Shown: piece after piece, positions 1-8,111 of the stretch
Numbering within the stretch: position 1 is the stretch's first letter
Layout: each line of letters begins with the position of its first letter
Assembly (NCBI GenBank): GCA_022705325.1
Contig: JAKJER010000004.1
Location: 193,724-257,723 of the forward strand
Source of the DNA: Planctomycetota bacterium
GTDB taxonomy: Bacteria > Planctomycetota > Phycisphaerae > SM23-33
Length of the DNA: 64,000 nt
Direction: 5' to 3'
Translations under genes and position numbers: made by a program
The notes under the pieces: generated by a model
Databases searched by the model: none
Seen by the model: the letters and a program-made list of their open reading frames with translations, nothing else
Told to the model about the DNA's origin: nothing

Positions 1-1871
1 TTGCCGCCTTGGCCGCGGAGTTGGGCTGCTCGAGGCGCAAGGGGCAGCAGGACCAGCAGCAGGCCCAGCAAAAGGGCCTGGGCCAACGCGGCGACGTGCA
101 GCAGGTAGCCGGTCTCGATGAAGGCCGGGGCCATGCCGCCAAGCTGTCCGATCAGCGAGGTCAGGGCGCGCCAGCGAAAGGAATGGAAGAAGTACGGGCG
201 GTCGTCGTCGCACGCCTCGACGGCGAAGAGGTAGTCGTCCAGGAACTGTCGCCGCCCCGGCCCCAACAGGGCCCGTGCGGCCTGGAAGTAGATAGGCTGC
301 TCCAGCACGTGGCGGCGGTTGACCTCGGAGGCCCGCAGGCCGTCGAGCCAGCAGAGGTCGAACCCGCGGTCGTCGCAGAAGCGTCGCAGGGCGTCGGTCT
401 GTGCGGGGGCCAGCGGTTTGTCGCAGACCAGCAGCGTGACGGTGGCCCAGCTTCGCAGCAAGGCCAGGTGGGTTCGCGGATCGCGCCCGCGGCGGCGCAG
501 GGCCTGGGCGGCCATGTCGAGCATTCGCAGCTCGTCGCGCGGGGGCGTGCGGGCCCACCGGGTGACGCTGAGCATGCCGCCCGGCGCGAGCCGCCTCAGC
601 ATCGCCTCCAGCGACTGGACCGTGTAGAGGAACGATTCCTGCGAGGCCAGCCGTCCAGCGCCCGAGGCCCCGAACGCGTCCAGCGGCGGCAGGTGGATCA
701 GGTCGAAGGCGGGTCCCGGCGAGCTGAAGTAGTGGCGGGCCTCTCGGTTGAGCACCTGGACGCCGGGTGCGCGATAGAGCCACCCGCCGCGGTCGGCCAG
801 TTCGCCTCTCATCAGGTCGATCACCTGGGGGTTGACCTCGAGCGCGGTGACGGACCTGCTGTGGTGGAACAGGGCCAGGCCGATGCCCTCCCCCCCGCCG
901 GCGCCGATGACGCAGACGGCCGGGCCGGGCGCGGAGGCGGCACGGGCGGCCAGCACGTGGTAGGGGGCTGCCCAGGTGGTGTGGTCGAGGAAGGCGTACT
1001 CGCGGGCCGAGCGACAATCGTAGAGTGAGCAGGTCTGGTCGGCATCGACGATCATCATCGCCTGCGGGGGCAGGGGCTGGTCGTATTGCAGGCTCAGGCC
1101 GGGCGCGTGATGAAGCGTGGGCCCGGCCAGCACGTCGATGCGTCCCAGCGGCCCGTCACGATGGGCGACGAGTCGCACGTCCGGCCAACTTCGCGCCTGG
1201 GCGAGCATGGAATAAGGCGAGATGCCGGGCTCGACGGGTCTGGCCCACGCTGCGGCGAGCACTGCAGCGGCCGCCAAGGCGGACGCGCCGCCCAGGACGG
1301 GCCGACGCCGCCAGGGCATGAGCATCGCGCCGCCCGTCGCTGCCGTCGCAGCCAGCGCCGTCGCCAGATGCTCGACGCCGAGCACGTACAGTGCGGCCAC
1401 GCCCGCCAGCGCGCCCGCGCCCGAGCCGGCCAGGTTGGCGGCATAGTGCCCGCCCAGGCGCGCCGGGTCGTCGAGCATCGCGATGGCCAGCGCCGCTCCG
1501 CCCAGCAGGAAGGGCCCCAGCATCGCCGCCTGGAGCACCAGCACGTACAGGCCCTGCCACGGCGCCCAGGGCAGGAACGCCACGTCCAGCGGCACGCGTT
1601 GGCACGCCCACCACGCCGCCGGCGCCGAAGCCGCCATCGCCAACGCCAGGCAGGAAGTCCATGTCCGGGCGTCGCGCAGCACCCGTCGGCGAAGCAGCGA
1701 CAGCAGCGTCCCCGCGGCCGCGAACCCCAGCAGCGCCACGGCGATGACCATGGCAGCCAGGTGCGACCAGAACCGCAGCGCCAGGGCGCGCATGAACGCA
1801 AGCTCCAGGCCGACCACGGCCAGGCTCACCAGGGCCAGTGCCGTCCGGAGCCGCCAGGGGGGCATGGTCAT
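1..1871 (-). CDS. Membrane protein with spermidine-synthase-like methyltransferase domain (partial)
   Basis: The reading frame is open from an ATG at 1871 to the left window edge, so the C-terminus is missing (at least 623 residues are visible). The N-terminal third is a series of hydrophobic helices beginning around residue 9. A soluble segment follows with a glycine-rich SAM-binding motif (VCVIGAGGG, residues 319-327) and an acidic residue at the next strand end (ALEVNP), as in the spermidine synthase/class I methyltransferase fold. Hydrophobic helices resume near residue 590. This TM-methyltransferase-TM layout is seen in bacterial spermidine-synthase-like fusions whose substrate is usually unknown. 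The start overlaps the stop of the upstream isoaspartate-methyltransferase-like gene by four bases (ATGA, 1868-1871), so the two are probably translationally coupled. True polyamine synthesis is not supported. Fold is confident, function open. Confidence 0.8.
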   Translation of the reverse strand, partial: MTMPPWRLRTALALVSLAVVGLELAFMRALALRFWSHLAAMVIAVALLGFAAAGTLLSLLRRRVLRDARTWTSCLALAMAASAPAAWWACQRVPLDVAFLPWAPWQGLYVLVLQAAMLGPFLLGGAALAIAMLDDPARLGGHYAANLAGSGAGALAGVAALYVLGVEHLATALAATAATGGAMLMPWRRRPVLGGASALAAAAVLAAAWARPVEPGISPYSMLAQARSWPDVRLVAHRDGPLGRIDVLAGPTLHHAPGLSLQYDQPLPPQAMMIVDADQTCSLYDCRSAREYAFLDHTTWAAPYHVLAARAASAPGPAVCVIGAGGGEGIGLALFHHSRSVTALEVNPQVIDLMRGELADRGGWLYRAPGVQVLNREARHYFSSPGPAFDLIHLPPLDAFGASGAGRLASQESFLYTVQSLEAMLRRLAPGGMLSVTRWARTPPRDELRMLDMAAQALRRRGRDPRTHLALLRSWATVTLLVCDKPLAPAQTDALRRFCDDRGFDLCWLDGLRASEVNRRHVLEQPIYFQAARALLGPGRRQFLDDYLFAVEACDDDRPYFFHSFRWRALTSLIGQLGGMAPAFIETGYLLHVAALAQALLLGLLLVLLPLAPRAAQLRGQGG

Positions 1872-2689
1872 TTGTCCGATGGGTCCTTGCGCAACAGGGG
1901 GACGAACCGCACCGCCATGAGCGAGCGGCTGCGGACCTTGCCGTCGTCGTCCTTCTCCACGAGCATGAGCGACTGCGTGGCGAAGGCCGGGCCGACGGGG
2001 ATTACCATCCGGCCTCCGGGGGCGAGTTGGCGGATCAACGGGGGCGGGATCTGCCCGGCGGCGCAGGTGACGATGATCGCGTCGAACGGGGCGTGCTCGA
2101 CCCAGCCGACAAATCCGTCGCCCTGGCGGGCGCGGATGGTCTTGTAGCCCAGGCGCTCCAGGCGGGCCGAGGCGTCACGGGCCAGCGGCGCGACAATCTC
2201 CACGGTGAACACGTGCGGCGTGAACTCGCTGAGCACGGCTGCCTGGTAGCCGGAGCCCGTACCGATCTCCAGCACGCGGCTGTCGCCGCGCAGGGCCAGG
2301 CGCCGCGTCATCTCGGCGACGATGTAGGGCTGGGAGATGGTCTGGGCATGGCCGATGGGCAGCGGCGTGTCCTGGTAGGCGCGGTGCTGGAGCTTGTCGG
2401 GGACGAACAGGTGGCGGGGGACGGCGAGCACGGCGTCGAGGACGGCCTGGTCGGTCAGGTCGTACTGCTGGCGGATCACGCGGGCCATGGCCTCGCGTTC
2501 CTTCTGTCGCTCGCCGGTGCGCGGTCGGTGCCAGGCGGGCCGGCTGGCCGGGGCCGATGCCGATTCGCCGTTGGTGTCGCGGGCGCCGTTGATCAGCACA
2601 AGCCCGCCCGCGGCCGCTGACAGGACGACCGCCGCCAGAGCGAAACGGCGTCCTCGTCGCAGGCAACGCAATAGCGTGGCGGTTGTCAT
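1868..2689 (-). CDS. Protein-L-isoaspartate O-methyltransferase-like protein with N-terminal membrane anchor
   Basis: A 273-aa protein. The SAM motif I is clear (VLEIGTGSGYQAAVL), and the family segment with the conserved PRHLFVP and SQPYIVAEM stretches precedes it. The C-terminal part (DAIIVTCAAGQIPPPLIRQL, then GGRMVIPVG) is also typical of PCMT enzymes, which methylate isoaspartyl residues to start repair of damaged proteins. Unlike cytoplasmic Pcm, it has an N-terminal hydrophobic segment (about residues 16-35) followed by an Ala/Ser/Pro linker, so it is probably anchored or exported. I chose the ATG at 2689 over one 33 bases upstream because GGGAG lies about 8 nt before it. The downstream gene overlaps by ATGA. 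A promoter is visible at 2738-2766. Confidence 0.88.
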   Translation of the reverse strand: MTTATLLRCLRRGRRFALAAVVLSAAAGGLVLINGARDTNGESASAPASRPAWHRPRTGERQKEREAMARVIRQQYDLTDQAVLDAVLAVPRHLFVPDKLQHRAYQDTPLPIGHAQTISQPYIVAEMTRRLALRGDSRVLEIGTGSGYQAAVLSEFTPHVFTVEIVAPLARDASARLERLGYKTIRARQGDGFVGWVEHAPFDAIIVTCAAGQIPPPLIRQLAPGGRMVIPVGPAFATQSLMLVEKDDDGKVRSRSLMAVRFVPLLRKDPSDK

Positions 2690-2737
2690 GGGCAACGCTC
2701 CCGCGCAAGTGAGGGCAGACAATCCGCGTCCGCGCTA

Positions 2738-2766
2738 ATTCTAGCGCTGCCCAAGCGCGACGTCAT
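2738..2766 (-). promoter_or_regulatory. sigma70-like promoter for the isoaspartate methyltransferase gene
   Basis: On the minus strand ATGACG, a 17-nt spacer and TAGAAT are found. The predicted transcription start is about 40 nt before the ATG at 2689. It is divergent from the inositol-phosphatase gene at 2878. Confidence 0.5.
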
Positions 2767-2840
2767 CTCCTTGTCCGTCGCAGGGCCAAGGCGGGTTCAT
2801 CGTCATCGGCAAGGCAATAGGAAAAGACGGGCCGAGCCCC

Positions 2841-2869
2841 TGGCCAGATACCTTGCCTCCGGGTAAGAT
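2841..2869 (+). promoter_or_regulatory. Weak promoter-like element directly before the phosphatase start codon
   Basis: TGGCCA, a 17-nt spacer and TAAGAT. The -10 box ends 8 nt before the ATG at 2878 and no Shine-Dalgarno is visible between them, so the transcript would be leaderless or nearly so. The -35 match is poor. Confidence 0.3.
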
Positions 2870-2877
2870 GAGCCCTG

Positions 2878-3831
2878 ATGGCCGTGCTGGAACTGGATCA
2901 ACTCGTGCTGCGATACTGCCGGCAGGTGATCATGCTGGCGATGGATCACATCCGCAGCCGGATGCGCGAAGAGAACCTGCCCGCCCTGCGGAAGTGCATT
3001 GACCAGCCGCACGTGCAGAAGTCGCAGCAGAACCTGACCAAGGCGATCGACCAGGAGGCCGAGGACCTGATCCTCGAGAACCTCCAGTGCAAATTTGCCA
3101 AGCTGCCCGGGGTCAAGACGTACACGGTGTTCTCGGAAGAACTGGGCATTCAGACATTCCCGGAGGGGGCAGCCGAGGCCGACGCGGACCTGGTGGTGTT
3201 CATCGACCCGGTCGACGGGACGGAGTTCGTGGAGGCGTTGCAGGGCGGATGGTCGCTGATCGCGGTGTATGACCGGCGGCAGGGGGACGTGATCGCCGCG
3301 GTAGCGGGCGACATCTTCCTGGACCGCTTGTACTGGGCATCGGCCGGCGGCTACCCCGAGTGCCTGGACTTCATCACGCACTCGTGGTTCCGCCTGGACG
3401 GCGGGAAGGCGCCCAAGGCCAGCCTGGCCGGGGCGCGGGTCAACGTGCTGACGACGAAGGTGGACCGCTACCGGGCGCTGTCCGAGCAGACCGAGTTGAT
3501 GGACGCCATCCGCGAGGCCGACGGGCGGGTCAATCTGTCGTGGGGGTCCAACACGATCATTCAGGTCGCGGCCGGCTACGCCGACGTGGCCATCGAGTTC
3601 GCCAAGGGGTTCGCGACTTACGACATCCTGGCCGGGTTCTACATCGGCCTGAAGACCGGGTTGACGATCCTGGACCTGGATGGCCGGCCGATCACGACGG
3701 CCCTGGACATCGACGACATCTTCGCGGGCTATCGCCAGGACTCGCGCCACCCCCGGCGCACGCCGTTCGTGGCCGCCAAGAACCCTGCGTTGGCCCAGCA
3801 GGTGGTTCGCCTGCTGCGGAAGACGGGATGA
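2878..3831 (+). CDS. Inositol monophosphatase family phosphatase
   Basis: A 317-aa soluble protein. The metal-binding signature of the Li-sensitive phosphatase superfamily (inositol monophosphatase, CysQ, FBPase-like) is present: SEE at residues 86-88, then DPVDGT at 110-115 with the two aspartates. The second signature, usually WDxAAG, appears as TYDILAG (247-253), keeping the aspartate (D249) but replacing Trp by Tyr. This predicts a Mg-dependent phosphate-ester hydrolase acting on a small sugar or nucleotide phosphate. The substrate cannot be told from sequence. The start is an ATG without a clear ribosome site. The stop overlaps a 31-codon ORF by ATGA. The gene is divergent from the PCMT-like gene. 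Confidence 0.85.
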   Translation: MAVLELDQLVLRYCRQVIMLAMDHIRSRMREENLPALRKCIDQPHVQKSQQNLTKAIDQEAEDLILENLQCKFAKLPGVKTYTVFSEELGIQTFPEGAAEADADLVVFIDPVDGTEFVEALQGGWSLIAVYDRRQGDVIAAVAGDIFLDRLYWASAGGYPECLDFITHSWFRLDGGKAPKASLAGARVNVLTTKVDRYRALSEQTELMDAIREADGRVNLSWGSNTIIQVAAGYADVAIEFAKGFATYDILAGFYIGLKTGLTILDLDGRPITTALDIDDIFAGYRQDSRHPRRTPFVAAKNPALAQQVVRLLRKTG

Positions 3832-3923
3832 TAGAGCTTGTCTGGCGAGAAGGCGGAGCGCCCCTCAAGAAGAGAACAGACATGGTGTTTTCCGATTACG
3901 AGCTTGTCGACTTGGAGGAGTAA
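3828..3923 (+). CDS. Possible 31-aa protein coupled to the phosphatase gene
   Basis: A short ORF (MIELVWREGG... ending DLEE) whose ATG overlaps the phosphatase stop in an ATGA arrangement (3828-3831), as for true coupled genes. It is acidic at the end and has no signal peptide or membrane segment. Its last codons contain a GGAGGAG run that could serve as a ribosome site for a GTG at 3930, but a start there would place the next gene's signal peptide internally. No family is recognised and it may be chance. Confidence 0.25.
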   Translation: MIELVWREGGAPLKKRTDMVFSDYELVDLEE

Positions 3924-4091
3924 CCCGGCGTGAAGCGTCAGGAACAGGAGTGCGTCCCGCCGGGGCCTGATCGTCGAGTTGCGCCCGGCGGGCCGATCGC
4001 AGCCCAACGGCATGATCGAATTCGAAAGCGGCAGGAGACAAGAGCTGACGAACCGTACGAGCAAGTCCGCAGCCGCCTCCGGAGCACGGCC

Positions 4092-5597
4092 ATGACAACT
4101 GTGCGGCGGATCGGTCTTCTGGCGGCAGTGATGGCGACCCTGGCGTCGGGTTGCGCCTGTCGCGATCTGACCGGGCGCCTCGCGGCGGACGTGCACGTGC
4201 CCGAGCGCCCCGTGCTGATGATCTTCTGCGACGGGGTGCAGAAGGCCCGGTTCGACCAGTTGCTCCAAGCGGGCAGGCTCCCCAACATCCGGCGCTATCT
4301 GTTGAACGGCGGCGTCGAGGTGCGCCGCGCCACCACGATCATGCCGTCGATCACCTACGCCGTTACCGCCACGCTGCTCACCGGGCGCACCCCCGGGCAC
4401 CACGGGATCGTGGACAACGCCTACTTTGACCGCCACAAGCTGACCTACCGCGACTTCGAGTCGGTCCACAACTACACCCACGTTGTCGACGACTTCCAGG
4501 ACCGCACCCTCTACGAGATGGCGCCGGATCGGTACGGCGCCTCCATCCTGCTGCCCAACGACCGGGGGGCCCGGCGTAGCTTCAACAATGTCATGAAGGT
4601 CGGTGCGGCCTGGTTCCTGGGACTGATGAGTGCGGTCGACAGCCTGACCACACTGCGCATGGAACAACTGGTGCGCGAGGCCAACCGGTGCGGACGTTGG
4701 CCGGACTTCATTCTGGCCTACTACCCGTCGGCCGACGACGTGGCCCACCGGTGCGGCGCCGACTCGGAGGCCTACGGGGACATCCTCATCCACCACGACC
4801 TGGAAGTGGGGCGCCTCATGAGGTTCCTCGAAAAGAACGGCCTGCTGGAGAAGTACGCCGTCGTCTGGGTCACCGACCACGGCCACACGGTCTGCCGCCG
4901 CGGCATCCAGGCCGGGCGCCTGTTCCGCGAGCATCTGGGCATTGCCTGCGTCGACAGTCAGTATGACGAGGACGACTCTCGCGACGCTGGACGGATCGAG
5001 TACTTTCTTCGCTTGCGCTACATCATGACGCCCTATGACAGGGACACGCGCCGCTACGCCGACCGTGTCTGCTTCTTTCGGGACAAGCGCTGCGTGGTCG
5101 TGCCGGGCGGGAAGCGCAAAATATCGGTCCATCTGCGCATCGGCCAAGACGACTGGTCAAAGAGGCCGACATACGAGCAGATTCAATCGTTCCACGCCCC
5201 CGCGGGCGGACGCTTCTCCGACCGCTTGCTGGCGGAAGAGTCCATCGGCCTGGTCATGATTCGCGACGGCAGTGACGCCGTCCACGTATTCGGCAAGGAC
5301 GGTCACGGCACGATCAGCCGCACTCGGAGCAACGGCCGGCCCGCGTATGCCTACCGCATCGTCGAGGGCGCCGATCCGCTCCACTATGTCGACCATTCAC
5401 CAGCCGCCCGCCTCGTCGGAAGCGGTCCGCACTCCGGCCAAGCTTGGCAGGAGGCCACCTACGAAACGTTCTATCCCGACGTGATCGGTCAGACAGTGGA
5501 GATGTTCGAACACTTTCGCACGGGCGACGTGGGCCTCGCGGCGCCTGGATCGACACGGCCCGGGTCCTGGACGTCGTTCCGACGGTCCTGTCCCTGA
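4092..5597 (+). CDS. Lipoprotein phosphodiesterase/nucleotide pyrophosphatase-like enzyme, C-terminally frameshifted
   Basis: As read, 501 aa. The N-terminus is a lipoprotein signal (LASGC, lipid Cys21), so the enzyme would be membrane-tethered outside the cytoplasm. It belongs to the alkaline-phosphatase superfamily (type I phosphodiesterase): the first metal aspartate is in FCDG (D47), the nucleophile region is PSITYAVTATLLTG (Ser/Thr 86-88), and metal ligands follow in SADDVAH (213-219) and TDHGH (261-265). The expected C-terminal GTHG-type histidine motif is missing. The last about 17 residues (from GLAAPGSTRPG) are out of frame with a typical family tail that continues in another frame to 5713. 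I chose the ATG at 4092 (GGAG about 8 nt upstream) over the GTG at 3930, which would bury the signal peptide. Confidence 0.7.
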   Translation: MTTVRRIGLLAAVMATLASGCACRDLTGRLAADVHVPERPVLMIFCDGVQKARFDQLLQAGRLPNIRRYLLNGGVEVRRATTIMPSITYAVTATLLTGRTPGHHGIVDNAYFDRHKLTYRDFESVHNYTHVVDDFQDRTLYEMAPDRYGASILLPNDRGARRSFNNVMKVGAAWFLGLMSAVDSLTTLRMEQLVREANRCGRWPDFILAYYPSADDVAHRCGADSEAYGDILIHHDLEVGRLMRFLEKNGLLEKYAVVWVTDHGHTVCRRGIQAGRLFREHLGIACVDSQYDEDDSRDAGRIEYFLRLRYIMTPYDRDTRRYADRVCFFRDKRCVVVPGGKRKISVHLRIGQDDWSKRPTYEQIQSFHAPAGGRFSDRLLAEESIGLVMIRDGSDAVHVFGKDGHGTISRTRSNGRPAYAYRIVEGADPLHYVDHSPAARLVGSGPHSGQAWQEATYETFYPDVIGQTVEMFEHFRTGDVGLAAPGSTRPGSWTSFRRSCP

Positions 5598-5713
5598 TGG
5601 GCGCTGTTCCCTCGCCCGCGAACGGTCCCCTGGATGGCGTGGATCTGCTGCCCCAACTCCGCCGTGCCGCGGTCTCGAAGGTCACTTCCCAGCCGGCTGC
5701 TCCGCCGCCTTGA
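5548..5713 (+). pseudogene. Out-of-frame C-terminal remnant of the phosphodiesterase
   Basis: In the frame two bases ahead of the gene at 4092, codons from about 5548 read AWIDTARVLDVVPTVLSLMG and then a PLDGVDLLPQL segment, ending at a TGA at 5711-5713. This is the standard tail of sulfatase/phosphodiesterase family proteins. It lacks its own start and continues the 4092 gene after a frameshift, probably with loss of the stretch carrying the last metal-binding histidine. A sequencing error is the alternative. Confidence 0.55.
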
Positions 5714-5740
5714 CGACGCCGGCCGGCGGCGGTCTGCCGT

Positions 5741-8077
5741 TCACTCGATGGCGTAGATGGACGCCATCGGCCACTGTCCGGCCGGAAGGGTCGTGGCGGC
5801 GGTGGTGGGCATCTTGTCCTGGGGTGTCTGGATGACGTGGCTGTGGAGCTTGAGGCCGTGCTGGGCCAGGCGATCGAGGATGTCCAGGCTGGGCGGCTGA
5901 GTGGAGCGACTGCGGCGAACGGCATCGGCGCTGAGGGAGGCGGGGTAGCCGTAGGTGTGGGCCAGGCGGAGGATCTCGGGCCAGGCGACGTAGATGTGCG
6001 TAATGCCTCGCCCGCGCAACTCGCGGAGGAGGTCCTCATCGGACCGATTCTGGCGAAGGAGGCGTTCGAGCGGGTGCTCGTCGAAGGCGGTGGCGTAGAC
6101 CGTGTTGGGTGGGAAGTAGAACCCGCGTGCCTCGCCGATCAGCAGCAAGCGGCTGCGGGGCGGCAGCTTGTGGGCGTAGGCGAAAGGAGGCATCTCCCGG
6201 GCGATGGTGTCCCCGTCGGCGGTCATTCCATGGCGAGGGGCCAGCGGCGAGTCGCCAGGGCCCATGGGGTCGAGGCGGGCGAACAGGACGGCCGACGTGA
6301 GCAGGCCGGTCAAAGCGGTCAGCAGGAGCAATGCCCAGGTCAGGCCCGCCGACCAGGGCGAGAGGCCCGGCTGGTCGCCGCGGATGCGGGCGAGGAAGCC
6401 CGCGGCCAGCAGGACCAGCGGCCCGGCGGCCGGTGCGAGGAACCGCGTGGGCATGCCGTGGGTGAGGGACGTCCACACCACAAGCTGGAGCGCCAGCACG
6501 AGAGCCAGGGCGAGGTCCCATGCGTTGTCCCAGGTGTCGGGGGTAGTCCGGGTCCGTCCTCGCATTGCGACGGCGGCCACGGCGCCCATGATCGCCAGCA
6601 GCACCAGTGGCGAGAGGCGCAGTCCGTGGATGTACCCCGGTGCGCCGAGCAGGTCGGCGGCGGCGAAATGACGGTAGAACATGGTCGCCCGTGTGGGAAG
6701 GCCTTTGGGGGGCTCGTAGTTCGGTGGAGGCGGGACGGGCGGCTCAAAGGTCGGTCCGTGCCCGGCCAGCCAGCGGGCCTGCGACTGCTCATCCCAGTGT
6801 CCGCGGCCCAGCAGTGTCGTGGCCAGCGGAAAGACCGGGTTGCCCGTGTAGACAGCGTTTCGCACCAGCCACGGGGCCAGCAGCAGCAGGCACATCGTGC
6901 CCGACAGCACCACGTGATAGGCAGCCTGACGGCGAACGAGCAGCCCTGCCGTCAGCATGGCGGCCAGTACCGGCCCGGCCGACAGGCCGACACTCAGGTA
7001 CTTTGCTCCGCATGCCCCGCCAAGCATGAGTCCGATCGCCAGGGCCTCGCCCAGCCCACGGTCTCCGCGGCCCGCTTCCCCGGCCGTAGTCTTCAACCAC
7101 TGCCGCAACCACAACAGCGCCAGCAGCGTGTAGAACACCTGGGCCAGTTCGACCATGGCCAGCCAGCTCATGTTGATCGCCAACGGCAGGCAGGCAAGCA
7201 ACACGGCCGCCAGCCGCCCGCGAAGCCGTCCGCCGCCCAGCGATGCCGCCGCCCATACGGCGCCGGCCCCGAACAGCCCATGGAGGAGCACGGCCACGTA
7301 CATGCCTTCATACGCCCCCCCGCGAAGAATCATGCCCAGCAGGGACAGCATCTCCACGCCCAGCGGATAGAAGCCGTACACGTTGTGCGGCGTGGCGTGG
7401 ACGGCCTGGTCGACCAGGAACTCACGGGGCACTTGCAGGTGGTACTCAAGGACATCGTAGTTGTCGGGGGTCTGGAGGATGCCCGGCGGGCGGATAGCTC
7501 CGGCCAGCCACAGACCCGCCGCCAATGCCGCCAACACCCACACCAGCTCGCGCGCCGGCACGCGCGAGGGCAGGCGGATCTGCTGGACCGGCTTGTGCAG
7601 ATACCACCCCGCTATGGCCACCCCGCCGACCACCAGCGGCCACCAGAGGTACGCCTTGAGCAGATCATACGAAAGCGAACCCACCGCCAGAACCAGGATA
7701 CCGATGAACCACAGGCCCAGGCCGCAGGCCGTCGCCATCCGAAGGGCCAGCGGAGATGCCGACTCGCCCGGGCCCGGCTCCGACGCACCCGGACGCCAGC
7801 CACCCAGCAGCCTTACGACGGGCCACCCCAGCCCGCCCGCGGCCAGAACGATCACCGCCGCCAGTCCGCCCTCGGTCAGCACCAGCAGCAGGTTCGAGAC
7901 GACGAACAGTCCCTTCTCCGAGTACCAGTAGAACACCCCCAGGCCCCCGGCGACGCAAAGCCCCACCACCAGGGCCAGCGGGACGCTCCACTGCCGGGGC
8001 GCCTCGTGTCCCGATCGGGCATTGCCCTTCCGCTCGCCTGGTTGGGGTCTCTCCGTTTCGGATTTGTTCGCCTTCAT
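5741..8077 (-). CDS. Large polytopic membrane protein, glycosyltransferase-39/ArnT-like
   Basis: A 778-aa protein with a charged N-terminal tail followed by about a dozen hydrophobic segments up to about residue 620 and a soluble C-terminal domain. An acidic motif in the first extracytoplasmic loop region (TPDNYDVLEYHL) fits the D/E loop of GT-C glycosyltransferases, which move sugars from lipid-linked donors. GT39/ArnT-like is therefore the best guess, though overall resemblance is weak and the substrate unknown. It converges on the frameshifted phosphodiesterase with a 27-bp gap. No ribosome site precedes the ATG; instead a -10 box ends 6 nt before it (see promoter), so translation is probably leaderless. 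Confidence 0.75.
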   Translation of the reverse strand: MKANKSETERPQPGERKGNARSGHEAPRQWSVPLALVVGLCVAGGLGVFYWYSEKGLFVVSNLLLVLTEGGLAAVIVLAAGGLGWPVVRLLGGWRPGASEPGPGESASPLALRMATACGLGLWFIGILVLAVGSLSYDLLKAYLWWPLVVGGVAIAGWYLHKPVQQIRLPSRVPARELVWVLAALAAGLWLAGAIRPPGILQTPDNYDVLEYHLQVPREFLVDQAVHATPHNVYGFYPLGVEMLSLLGMILRGGAYEGMYVAVLLHGLFGAGAVWAAASLGGGRLRGRLAAVLLACLPLAINMSWLAMVELAQVFYTLLALLWLRQWLKTTAGEAGRGDRGLGEALAIGLMLGGACGAKYLSVGLSAGPVLAAMLTAGLLVRRQAAYHVVLSGTMCLLLLAPWLVRNAVYTGNPVFPLATTLLGRGHWDEQSQARWLAGHGPTFEPPVPPPPNYEPPKGLPTRATMFYRHFAAADLLGAPGYIHGLRLSPLVLLAIMGAVAAVAMRGRTRTTPDTWDNAWDLALALVLALQLVVWTSLTHGMPTRFLAPAAGPLVLLAAGFLARIRGDQPGLSPWSAGLTWALLLLTALTGLLTSAVLFARLDPMGPGDSPLAPRHGMTADGDTIAREMPPFAYAHKLPPRSRLLLIGEARGFYFPPNTVYATAFDEHPLERLLRQNRSDEDLLRELRGRGITHIYVAWPEILRLAHTYGYPASLSADAVRRSRSTQPPSLDILDRLAQHGLKLHSHVIQTPQDKMPTTAATTLPAGQWPMASIYAIE

Positions 8078-8083
8078 TGCCGC

Positions 8084-8111
8084 ATTATCCCCGCCGTGAC
8101 GCGGGCGTCAA
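8084..8111 (-). promoter_or_regulatory. Strong sigma70-like promoter abutting the start codon at 8077
   Basis: Minus strand TTGACG, 16-nt spacer, GATAAT. Only six nucleotides separate the -10 box from the ATG at 8077, so transcription should start at or next to the A of ATG. Confidence 0.65.

Noticed and set aside
9..1028. Plus-strand ORF at the left edge
   Set aside because: Shadow of the minus-strand methyltransferase-fold gene; low-complexity Gln/Gly-rich translation.
3930..4091. GTG at 3930 as start of the phosphodiesterase, preceded by GGAGGAG
   Set aside because: It would put 54 residues before a textbook lipoprotein signal peptide that starts at 4092; the ATG there has its own ribosome site.
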